Assembly (NCBI GenBank): GCA_012845835.1
Contig: JABAKD010000027.1
Location: forward strand, 10,190,790-10,254,789
Reading direction: 5' to 3'
From: Undaria pinnatifida
Taxonomy: Eukaryota; Sar; Phaeophyceae; Laminariales; Alariaceae
Length of the DNA: 64,000 bases
In this document: positions 34,864-50,200 of the stretch, one piece after another
Position numbering within the stretch: position 1 is the first letter of the stretch
How the letters are laid out: each line of letters begins with the position of its first letter
Position numbers and translations under genes: made by a program
Notes under the pieces: generated by a model
What the model was told of the DNA's origin: nothing
Seen by the model: only the letters and a program-made list of their open reading frames with translations
Database searches by the model: none

Positions 34864-37915
<3,052 letters not shown>

Positions 37916-38170
37916 GGCAGGCGCGTTGGGCGGTAGAACGCGCCCAGAAAGCCCTTCCGGTCTTTCGTCAGAGCCTAAGCCGCACAAGGGAGGCCTTTTC
38001 AGGCTCTGTTTGAGTCTTTGGGTGACCTGAGGTCCCCTTGGGTGGTAGCGATTTTTGGGGTTTCCATGTTTTTGGAAGCTTTTTCTTGTTCCGCTTGGAT
38101 TTGAAACGGTAAGTTCCGTTTGAATTCGAAACAGAAGTGGCGGGCGGCAGACAACAGTACGACAGAGCTC

Positions 38171-38178
38171 TATAAATT
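38171..38178 (+). promoter_or_regulatory. TATA-box candidate in the divergent promoter
   Basis: TATAAATT lies 118 bp before the start codon of the GH16-7TM gene, in the ~370-bp space shared with the divergent minus-strand gene (start 37915). The placement fits a core promoter for the + strand gene, but it is a short motif and unproven. Confidence 0.35.
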
Positions 38179-38288
38179 AATACGCGGCGCCAAGAGGACG
38201 AGAAAACAAAGCAACAAAAAGTCAGCGCACAACAAACACAAACAAAAAAGGTCGTGGGGAGGCGCCCCCTCCTGATCCCCATGGCATA

Positions 38289-41200
38289 ATGGGAGCTGTT
38301 GCGAAACTAGGGGTGCTGCTGCTGCTGTGCTCGTGGCATGCATGCATGCCGTGGAGGCCATCGCCGGGGCCGATGATGATGGCTGCGGCGTCGAGCTCCG
38401 CTTCATGGAAGCTTGTCTGGTCGGAAGAATTCGATCATGCGGTGAGCTCATTCTCTAACTGATCATACCAAGTACCAAGTACCAGGTACCAGGTATGTGT
38501 TGCTGAGGATACGAGTACGTTTTTAACTAGGCGCGACGAGAACGTCGTATACCGTACCGCACCGCGTTGCTGAGGTCCCCCCCGATAGGCACACCGTCAA
38601 CGTTGGGGGTTACTACGGCAACAGTCGCACGGTCATTTATGGGTGCACTACGTTGTTCAGGGGTTGCGCTCGGTTGACATATTTCCTGTATGCGCTCAGC
38701 AGTCAGACGTCCTATACGACTATTGCGGAATGAGCCCCACTCGCCAGTGTACGAGTATATACCTGGTATGATACTGCACATGTAGTATCCCACGTGTCAG
38801 CCGCATGGATCCTGCATGCAAGGAAGGCCCAGGAAGGAATTATGCATGTTTGGGAAATTCTCCGTCGCATCCGGCATGTCGAAGTGTGTGACCCGATCGC
38901 CTCTGGAGAGGGCATAGAAACACAATACTCGACCGGTGTACGTTGTCCGCGTGCCTCTCGCCGAAACTTCTGTGCGCCACCTTCGCCAGATAGCTGACGT
39001 GCCGTGTACGAAGTGCATGGTGAGGCTTCGGTTTGTTGTTTGTTGAAAACAGCCAGTCAGTAGCGTGAGAGATATTAACCAGAAGATCTTGCACCTGGTA
39101 TGTCTTTTTGCGTATCTGATTTTGTGAATGATTTCTCGTGAGATGGGGGACTAGCGCGGCAAGCCCACCGTGTACATTTGAAGAAACGCCCCTTTGCACC
39201 ACAGAGTGGGTTGCCCAGTTTCTGCCCCAGCCAAAACGCATCACCAGCCACGTCAGTGAAATACTTCGTGATACTTGATGGCTGTACACGTAGTTGTTAC
39301 CAGGTATTTGTTTTGCCTTCCGATAATGCACTGCGCATAGCTCGTTCCAATCGTGTAAAACGAATACACGTGTGTCCCTTGTCGACGGTGCTTGCGTTGC
39401 GTACTTGCGTAACGCAAGCACCGACATAATACGTCGAATACCACAGCTCTCTCCGAATATCTTCTCCTTCCCTGCGTGTACTCGTTTTTCGTTCTCGGGC
39501 GGTCCCCGCTCACCGTACTGTGTGTGTTTGCCCCGCGCTGCATTCTTTTTGTTTTGCGTGGAACTTTTAATAACAAAAAACGATAAAAAACACAGGAGCT
39601 TGACCATGAAAAATGGACGGTGCTGAGGGGAAACGGGTGCGATCCGAGCTCCAGCTGCGGCTCCGACTCCGGACAGCTTGAGGTTTCCCTCAACCCAAGC
39701 GTCAATCCTTACGTTGACGAGGACGGACGGCTTGTCATAACTGCCGGAAACGCGATGCACAACGACAGTGCCTCAAACGGCCACGCGTCCCAGTTTGATG
39801 AGATCGCATCCACCAGACTCAGCACGTACGGCTCTGCGGACTTCGTGCACGGGCGCGTGGAAGTTCGAGCAAAGGTTACGCGGGGGGGATGGGGGGGTTC
39901 GTCGGGAATCTGGCTAATGCCGTCCGAGAACCGGAGGACGGACCGTCCATCCTGTGCTCGTGTGAACATTGTGGAGGTGAATGTTGCCAGTGCCGTAGAA
40001 TTTGGCGCGTTATCAACTAAATACCGTACCTGGAGAGGGGGGGGGGGTGAATCACGATGCTTGTTGAGAAGGGAGTACCAGGTAACAGCCTACCAATAAA
40101 GTAAAAGTCTTTCAACGGTGACCCCGCCAACTATTCTTCAACGCAGTCGCCGGTTTTGAAACTACAGTAGCTCCCGGCCGTATCTCCTGAAATAGATGCC
40201 CCTTGCCACCCCGACGTTATCCCTCGATAGCCCTTTGCAAACAAGAAAATAAAATAAAACGCTTTTTTCGTAGCATCCTTCCTGGTGTCGCGCAGCCGTG
40301 ACACGTTCGTTGCAGAAAATAACTGGTTTCGGGGGGGGATTATCGTAGAATCAGTCGTAAATACGAAGTAAAATATCCCTTTGTCTAGTGGCACGTGGTA
40401 GTTGGTGCTTATACGTACTCTTTCTGAGCGTTATGGGGGAGAGAAAGGGCAGGCACCTGTGACCGCGGCTTGTCCCGAAGGCCGTTGAGGACGAAGCCTT
40501 CCGATTAGTTGAGCTGGAAAGTAAACGCGATTATTGAAAAACTAAAATGAAACCAATCAGTCGACGCGCAATGGACACGCTGAACATCCGTTCGCTGCTA
40601 CCCGATTCAGTACAACCTTGTCCTGGGAGGACGCTAGATACGCCTCGGTAGAGATGTATAAGTAGGGTTGACTAATACATCGAGGAACGCCACGGTATCT
40701 CTGCAAACCCTCGATTCCAACCGCCCATGGCCAAGGTTATGTCAGGCACCCACGTTAAATGTTCGCTCGCTTGTTTTTTACTGTCCTTAAAACCCCTTGC
40801 GACACGTGATTCTCAGCAAGACATACTTCTTGTCAACTTTTGTACGGGCGCAACAGACAACAGTAAATTCATTAAAAACGTATGCCATGCTCAAGAATAT
40901 CACGACATAATCTATATGCGTGATGTCATGCCCCTGCATGCGGTACCGATTTTGTCGACAGATGACCACAGATGTCGCAAACTCCGCTACGGCTTCGCTG
41001 AACTTTGGAGACGAAGATCTGGGGTGCCAGAGCTCCGACATGTGGCCCCACCAGGGGGGCGGCTGCATCTTGTCCCCGGCGCAGGACGTCGCACTTGGCG
41101 ACGACTTCCACGTGTACTCTTTGGAATGGGAAGAGAGCGAGTTTCGATGGTGAGCCGGTGTGCTGGGGTGGATGGTTTAGTTGCTGGGGGTTGTGTGTGA

Positions 41201-44200
41201 CAGTGTAAAAGAGACCGTTTTGCGACATACCAGGTAAACAACTCTCGACTTGGTTATACGGAACGTAGTGTATTTTATGTTAACAATCTAATGGCCCTTA
41301 TGTTCACATCCAGAGAGGAATGCATTAGGACATGTACTTACGACTATGGCCTATGGGATACTCGTCTGCTGCCGAAGTAGACGTGGTTGTGAAGGGGTTT
41401 GTTTTCGCTGGTGACACTATTTTTGCATTGGTGCGGCTTTTGGAAGCGATAGAGTGGCACAACGCAATTTTACGAGAGCCGTCGCCGAGAGAGCAGTCGC
41501 TGAAGTCTCCGTTGGGAAGTTTTTCTGTGCCATGTAAACATTTTTGTATTTGTTTTTACGGTCTACCTGGTATGGTTTCGCACAAAGCCAGCAACATGTC
41601 CACCGACTTTTGACCGTCACACCAGCCACCCTTCGGTTGGCGACGTGGCTGCTGAATAACATGCCGTCTCCCTTGAATGTGGAAACTAACGGGAAGGCAT
41701 TCACTGCGGGTGTCACCGAATGCGTTCTTTTTTGCATCCGTCTATTTCGTCTACTGCAGGTATTTGGACGGCTGGCACTATTGCACGAAGAACCTGTGGT
41801 TCGAGAACTCCGCCGACGATTACCCGGCGCCTTTCAATAAGTTCTTCCACCTAGAGATGGGAGTGAAGCTGGGGGGAGGAGGGGGGTTAGAACAAGATTT
41901 TCCTTCGGGGGGCGTGGATATGTCGGCCCTGCCCCAGGAAATGCTCGTTGACTACGTCAGAATCACACAGGCAAGGTCGCATACGTGCTCGTCGTGGTGT
42001 ACTGAATAGCACACAGCCAAGCGTGAGGTGCCAAGGCTTGCTGAGCAAGCTTCCAAAACCGGAAGTCCATCCATGTTTTTGTGGGCGAATAACGTCAACC
42101 TGAAAATCCGCTCAAAGTCTGCCAAACCCGCCGTGATGGCAGTCCAAACCCGAGTCCCATCAATACTCCGGAGCACAAGGTCAACCCGCAAAAATGCCAT
42201 TCTAACACCCGCCCGACCAGCATGATCATCCTCATTTTTATTTTTTCCCCGATCTTTCTTTGAATGTTTTTGTGGTTTCACGCGTTTTTCTCATCCAGGG
42301 CCCGACAGGGTCGTGGTGGATCCCTCCCGCTCCTGTGACCTCGTCCCTGACTTCGGCGGACGAGGCCTTGAGCTCGTCGACGTTCTACTCGACCATACTA
42401 AACTCGCTGGCTCTCGCCGCGTGTGTGCTGGGACCGTACATGGCTATGACGGGACTAAGGCAAGAGTGACGCTGCAATCGCGCATGCATAACTTATAACG
42501 CCCGTGCTTTCACAAGGGGGACACTTGTTTCTCACGTTGCAGACAACTGTCTCCGACCGCCACTAGTACCACGCTTACGTGCTGCTGTTTGTTTTCCCCA
42601 CCACGTTGTGTTGTGTTGTTTGTTTGTTTGTTGGCTTGTTTTTATTTTATTTTATTTTATTTTGCTTTGTGATGATTTGTTTTGTTCTGTTTCGGTGTAG
42701 TTTTGTTGTGCTTTCATACATAGCTATCTCTTGGTTTCGTGTTTGCGTCGAGAGAGTTGATATTTTATGCTGACATTTGTCGTGTGTGTATTTTCTCTCA
42801 CATTGTGCATGTCAAACCCGTTTTTCGTGTATGTGATTTTAAACAATTGACCCTCAAGCCCGGAGCGATTTAAATCCAGGCCAAGGTGTAAAAACTAGGG
42901 GACAGCACCGATAACACTACACTGAAACCGCTTCTGTTTTTGTTTTGCCCAAATCCGGCCAAATATCGTCCACTGGCAGCACGACAGTGGCCACTGGTGT
43001 TGCCGACCGGAACCCACGCGCATATTGCACAGCAGTACATGGCGTCTCGCTCTAGCACCAAAACTCGAAAATGCCTTGAAACGGTATAGATTTATTAGGG
43101 CTTTGGACAGGTCAAAACCCGACTAGCGGGTTGGATCAGGAGGTGTTCAAGTTCTCGCAGGGTCGGGTCGGCTCGGGCAATGAGGTGTTCGAAATGTGAC
43201 GGGTCGGATCAAGAGGTTTTTGTTTTTGGATATCACTTGTCCGGTCGGCTCACGCTGGCCAGCTCTGACCGCGAGAAGTGACCTAAACCATGAAAAGCCC
43301 TGGAATCAATACACCCCCCCCCCCCATGTGCACTTTTACGGGATTCGGAATATCAGCATGGTTGCGTTTTGTTGCTCTTCCAGCATGGACAGTAAATCAA
43401 CGTCTTGAACATGTAATGTTTAATAGTATGAACGGCGTTAAAATTTCACCACCCTCCATCATGCGCTTAACGAAAAAAACGGGTCATCAGGCGCAGCAGT
43501 TTTGTTCGTCTGCCTCAAGCATGGAAAACAAGTCATGTCTTGAATTAGTACGAACTCATCGAATGCCACCACTCCGGGATGGAGAAGGGAAGACACTTGT
43601 GACCACGACTTGTCCAGAAGCGCGCTGAGGGTACAGCCTCTTACGAGTTGGGCTGGAAAATAGAATTGATGATGAAAAAAAAAACTCTTACCATATATAT
43701 GCTTCGTATCGTCTTGATTTTTGTCGTCGCCCTCGGGTGTGAAAATTTCATGAACTGTTATTTCCGCCTCCACACTGCTGCAGTACCTATATATATATAT
43801 GGCCTCCTCAACAACAAAAACAATATCCTCAGGCGCTTTACCTGGGATCTCTATAGCGGAAAGTCCCATTGTGTCCGATGATCCAACACTGCAAGTACAC
43901 TGGTGCCTCGGGCCGGCATGCAAGTCTTATTTCCTGCCGTTTCGTGTGTCTTGCTTGTTTCAGTCGCCCGCGGACCAACACGATACTGCTGGGTGCGGAA
44001 GTCGGCGCATTCAAGGCCGCCAACGCGTTTTACCTAATGTCCCACAGCTACGCGGTGAGAGCGACGGCGGCAGGATCACTTGTTGGGTGGAACTTTCGAA
44101 GGTTTAAGCCTGCTCCCTGCCGCACGTTTGCCCGCTTGCAGCTGTCAGCTCATTTTCGTTTACATTTAACATGCCACACTTCACTGCTGACATACGAATG

Positions 44201-47200
44201 CTACTGGTGTCCGTGCAGCATTTCCCAGGATTCTTGGCGTCGAGGCTCAATGCCCTATGTAGCGGACGCACACAAGCTATTATTAGCAGCTGCGGAGTCA
44301 TCACGGTAGTGGATTGTACTCTTGGGGCCAAAGGTTTCTCACCTCTCACAGGTTGAGCTCCTCAAGCGAGTATCTACCAGCTAGTCTGATACTTTTGCGA
44401 GAATGTTTTTTGTTAGGACTATTTAGAGCATACAAGTGTTGGTCGGGTCCCCCGAACAACGAGTGTCTCAAAAGTAACGAGTGTCTTCGAAGGCATGTTT
44501 GAGCAGGGTGAGATATGTTGAGCTTCCACTCATGTTCTAGGAGAGCTCAGAAACTTCTTAGGAACTTCCTCTGCACCCCTACCTTGGGACGACTCTCATC
44601 TTCGGTGTGGAAAAATTCCCATTGTATACGTAGACCATGGTAGTACCCATCGGGCTAAGCGTACCGTGTTTCTCGAGGTCAAGTCAAGGTTTTGGGGCAA
44701 GGTATCGAGAAATAAGGCTCCTCAGGTTATGAGCCTCGGCAAGTCCATGTGCACCCGATACCGAAACAAGTCATTCGTCCTAGTATATACATACAACTGT
44801 TTGACCAAGTCGCGTCGGCGGTATCTTAGGCGTGTTGAAGCCACCTTTTCTTCTCATGACGATAGACTCGTTCTTGCCGAAGTCCCGCGTTCGATGCGCA
44901 CACCCCGCAAAACGCGGTCAGGGTTTGTCTCTCGACCCCGAGCGAGCACAGGTCCCAAATCGAAATTCCTCCGCCAGAGAGAGAGAGAGCGGTTTGATCG
45001 AGAAGAACTAGCCGAAAGCGACAAGTACAAAGAAAATTACATGTTTTGCCAGTGTGTGCTTCGGTGGGGTCGTCGATCGGTAGGCGCTTCAATCAAGAGC
45101 CTTGTACGGCCGTTTTTGGCCTGAATCTACGTTTTGGGGGGGCAAATGGCTTCAAATTAGTGTGGCATAATTTTTTTAGCGCTTCTAAATAAGGCAGACA
45201 GACAGGTAAAAAAAACCAAGCGACGAGAAAAGAGGGGGTCCTACGAAACTGGTCCGAACTCCGTATAGAGAATCAGCCCCCAACATTTCGCTGTCGCTGT
45301 AATCCACGCTTCCATTGTGGGCACACAGCCAGTGTAGCCCCGATTGCGCCTCCTACAGAGTGGTCCGCTCGGTTGGTCACTTGTATGCAGATTGGCGGGT
45401 TGCGGAAGATTCGCGCGGGGTTTACCCCCAACAGTCCTGGAGATGTTTCATCGCTTGCGCGCTGCTGAAAGCGCCGCCTTGCCGGGGGCAACAACCGTGT
45501 CATGGCTCGCTCGATACTAAAAGCGTTTACTTGGGGTGCCAACAGTGAATCATGCTTCCGAGTCAGTGCAGTAGCACAAATGGCTGTGTACCTCCAGCTT
45601 CCATCCACCGTGTGCGCGCCCCATGTTGTTGTTGTTGTTGTCGCGTGCGTTGACAGGTAGCTTTCGCCGCCGCGTCTGTGCTCGGCGTTCTCATCGGGTA
45701 CCTCGCGGTCCGGCACCGACCACTGGCCCGTTGGAACACTGTGGCTGGGCTTTCCATCCCATCGCTTTTTCTGGTACGTGCCTGAAGATGGGAACAATGT
45801 CTGTTTGTGTTTTTTTTTGCTGGTAGATGCTCAAACCTTGGGGTGTCGACTTTTTTTTTTTTTTTGCTGGTAGATGCTCAAACCTTGGGGTGTCGACTTG
45901 GGCGAATATGGCATTTTGTAGGGGTACGATTTTGAGTTCCCTGGGCTTTTAAGTGATTTGGTGTTCATCATATATAAAAACGCTAATATTATAATAATTG
46001 AGCCAGACGCGCGCCCGTCAGATACAGAGACGTATAATTTAGTGTGTAACACCTATAAAAGAGTCGTTCTGCGGTACCCCCTCAAATGCTCGTTGCTGAA
46101 ATCGCCGGGGTTGAAACCAGCACCCGGCCGCATCACCTGAAATGCGGTGCCCAATTGCCACCCCGACGCCATCGCTCGGTGGTTCTTTGCAAACAAGAAA
46201 ACAGCTGAAGACTTTTTTCATGGCGTCCTTCCTAGTGTCGAGCAGCCACGAAACGTCCGTCAAAACAAATCGCTGTTTTTTCTTGGGGGGGGGGGTTATC
46301 GTAGAATCAGTCTTAAACCCAATAATGTAAAGGGGGGGTGTAATATTATACATGAAGGCGGTGTGAATTTTAATGAATTCATACACATTCAAGGCATCAA
46401 TTAATTTTCATGTTCGAGGGAGGCGGTACAGCCAACTGCTATAACAGATGGTCGGCGACTTATAGTGCGCCGAACCCACAACCTTGGAAACATTTCAATC
46501 TCGCGCGCGTCTGGTACATTCATGGACAAGAGCGCGAGCAGATTAGCCTTTTACTTTTTTTTGCACGTTGTCAGAGGGCGCTTGCAAACATACGGCAGTT
46601 TGTTGCAATACGAGCGCAATATTCTCCGGAGTTTACGCTTATCGTTTTTTGAAGTCTTCCTTGGACTTACCTTGCGTGTAGCAATTTTATCCCTCAGCAA
46701 AAGGACCGTAACGCGTTGCGGTGTGCTTGAAACTGAAGGGAGTGCTTTATGAAACGTGTGGTCAAAATATCGTTCGTGCCCACGCGGTTGGGATGATCAA
46801 TAGATACACGTCATGCACTCGTGCGTTCACATTGTTTTGGTTCAAGCAGACTCCTGGTGACAATAACATGGCCACTCCGTAGAGTTTCTGCACTGTCCAG
46901 TCTAGCTGGTACAGGCCTCGTAACCCTGTGCCCCTCCTGCACAAGCTCCCCTGAAGTTTGTGCAACGTGTGTGACAAAGCCTTGCCCTCGAGCGCCGCAA
47001 GCTGGGTCTTAGCCGACGGCTTGAGTTTCGAAAATCACCGCTATAGTCTCCCTGCTTGTTTTTTCTTTCGCCGTTCAAGAACCCGTGGGGACCACGAGCT
47101 CAGGGCAACCTGCCCACGTCTATCTCTCGGGATGGGGTAGGTCGCAAAAGCATGGTGGCCCCTCTGGTTTAATTACTACTCGTTACCTTGCATGTCTGTT

Positions 47201-50200
47201 CGCCCGGCATGTTGCGGCAGCTGATTGACGTCGGGATGATTGCGGACATCGGGTCGCGGTACGTCTGCTGGGCCATCTTTTTCGTGCTGACGGTAAGTGC
47301 GCCGCAAAGAGGTGCTGTGCGGCGCACATGCAGCGCCGTTTTTCGGTGTCCGCTCGCGGCCGAATATCGTGCGCCCGGTCGTTGGTGGTCTGCAACACTG
47401 ATAAACGCGTACTGTTGTGTTGTCGTTTTCTGCTCGTAGCAGACAACATTTTTTGTAATCTACCGGCAGTAGTAAGTGAACCGAGAATGGTCCCTCTATA
47501 ATAGCGCCGCAGGGGTTTCCATCCTTCTATAAGTGCGGTTGAGCTGCTCAAGTGCGGTCTATCGGTTATTAATAGCACTATAATGTTTCGATGTGTATTT
47601 TTATTTTTAGGGCTAGCGTATGGAAGTGTCGGTCGGGGGTTGCGCGAACGAACGCCTTCGAAGCGCGATGTTTTTCGGTTGACGATGGGTGACGACGGAT
47701 GATGCTGATATTGAGCTAGCTCCTCACGTTGGGAGCTCACAAAATTCCTAGAATCTGCTGCACCCCTATGGCGTGCGGTGACTCTCGAGACTTTTGCCCG
47801 TGCCATCGCGTCCGATCGCACCTATTTTGCACTTTGGGCGCACGCCACGCTCCTACTTATCGCCCCGAGTGGAGTCATCCCACGTTTTAGGAGTTGCAGT
47901 TTTTGCGCCAAAAAGTCCTTGGCCAATTGAGCTCCTCATGTGAGGAACTACCGGTTAATGAAGCAATTTCACTAGTACATATTGTTTTAGGACTAAGGCA
48001 TATACAGAAGCTTAGTCGGATTGTGCGAACAAATGCCTTCGAAGTCATGTAGTATCGGGCGAGATATTGAGCTCCTCATGTGAAGAGAGATCAGGGGCTG
48101 ATGCTGCACCCCTACCCTGCCGTGGGATGGCTCCTTGCAGAAAAGGGCAAGAAATCCCTGGCCGTGAGCGCCGTGAAATTGCCGTCCTACAACGCGCGCC
48201 ACGAAACACACCGTGCGAGCCACCGAATATCGTCGCAATTGTTTTTCACCGTGGCACCGGTACGGGCACGAACACACAAAAAAACAGGAAGTTCTGCAGC
48301 GGTGACTCGTGCTTTATGCCTCGCGTGCTTTTACCCCGGCAACGTTTCCTTCAAACCAAAAATCGTGCACAGTAGTGCCGCTCGTGCTCTCGACTGATCG
48401 TCCCTATGTGCTGGAAAAGGGTGCCACCTCTGCCGATCTGTCAGCGTCACTCGGAAACAGCCTGCCGACAAAACTGATACCACGCATGTCACCACGCGAT
48501 TCGTAGTTTTTTCTTCCGCTCATTTACCACTGCTCTGTAACAGCGTGTAAGCGAAAAACCAGCACCATGTCACCGTGTGATGGCGCTGTTTTTTGTTCCC
48601 GCTTGTAACCACCTCGCGAATACATTGTCGCTGCACACACCCCGTTCAGATAACATTCAGCGTGCTGGTGTTCCCGTCGGAGCATCACGCGGTGGGCTTC
48701 TCGGTGGCGGCGGCAGCCACAGGCAGCTGCGTGCTGAAGCTGGGCGTCGGCTGGCTCATGGGCGAGCCGGGGGAGATATTCAAGATTCTTGACGATCCAC
48801 TCGGTGATCGGTGCCACGCGTCAAGGTGAGATTCCCCCTCCGCCCTTTTGACGCCGATCCGCAGGCGGATGAAAGCGAGATACGTTTTAACAATCGTGGT
48901 GCACAGGTTCGCCGTACAGTAGCGATTCACAGCAGCGTTCATATATATATACGCCCACCCAGCCACTCACCAACCTACCCACCTATCCACCCAACTACTC
49001 ATCCACCCACCCAACCGCTCGCCCATCCGCCCACCCACTCATCTATCCACCCAACTACTCACCCACCCACCCAACCGCTCGCCATCCGCCCACCCACTCA
49101 TCTATCCACCCAACTACTCATCCACCAACCCAACCGCTCGCTCATCCGCCCACCCGATCACCCACCTCCGTCGAGGAAATCGTGCTAGATCCCTAGATTG
49201 CTACCAGTTGCCTTGAAGGGTAAAACACCCGCGCTGGAAGAACTGATGCCCTAGGGAATACCCCTTCCCCCGCCCCTAACCCGCCCCGCCCTCCGCTCCT
49301 TCTCTAACCGCGTCTCCCTTCGGTTCCCCCCCCACATGTGTTTTCGGTTATGACAGCGCCACCCGAGACGGCTTTAAATACCCTCCCTCGTGGGGTAACA
49401 TACCTGCCGGTGGGAAAAGTTCTTACAATAACGTGTCAGCGAAGGGCACGCGACAAAAAGAGAATGGTAGCCTCTCTCGCCTCCCCCACGCCCTCCCCTC
49501 TAACCTCCATCATTCGCCACTCGTCCCCTCCCCCCGCCCCCCTTCGGCCTCCCCTCCCCCCCCCCCCCGCCCCCCGCGTGATTTCACCTCCATCACCGCC
49601 ACCCGAAACGGCGTAACAGGGTATGCCGCATCCTCACCTGGGTATCGGGAGCGATGTTCATCGTAGGCCTCTATTCGCAGTGGCATCTCGCGCGGGCCTC
49701 GACGAAAGCCTCGTCATCGGATGGCGTCGACAGTGATTTTGACGACGCGGCATCAGGCCTGTTCACCCCCCCCCGGGCCGCCGGCTCGCTGGTGCCGAGG
49801 GTAACCAAGACCCCCAACCCCGGCAAGCTCGAGGGGCAGGATGAAGAGGAGCGAAAGGGGCTCGTTCGTGACCACAGGAGAAGAAAAGGCAAAACGGACG
49901 CCGGGTCGCGCGACGTTCCAGCGACCAGACGGGCTTGGGGGCGAGCCGCGGATACTGCGAAAAGGTCAGCGACTCTTTTGGGATCCATGCGTAGCGATAA
50001 GCAAATTGACGAGTGCGGCCTTGTCCTTGTGTGAGTGCGATACAAGATATAGAAAAAAGTATCGTCTTTAATAGTATGAGGGTGCAACACCCGATAATTC
50101 ACGGTGTCGGTAAGTTCCTGGGTCGTTGTGGGACCGACATTGAAAAGCATCACGCCCCCCGACCTGGCAGCTCGCGTCGCTTCGTGTGGTCGATGACGTA

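Noticed and set aside
38840-39760. 306-codon minus-strand frame
   Set aside because: It lies in intron 1 and antisense to exon 2 of the GH16-7TM gene; no domain is recognisable.
44666-45124. 152-codon basic plus-strand frame in intron 6 of the GH16-7TM gene
   Set aside because: Adding it would break the phase between exons 6 and 7, and it has no recognisable family.
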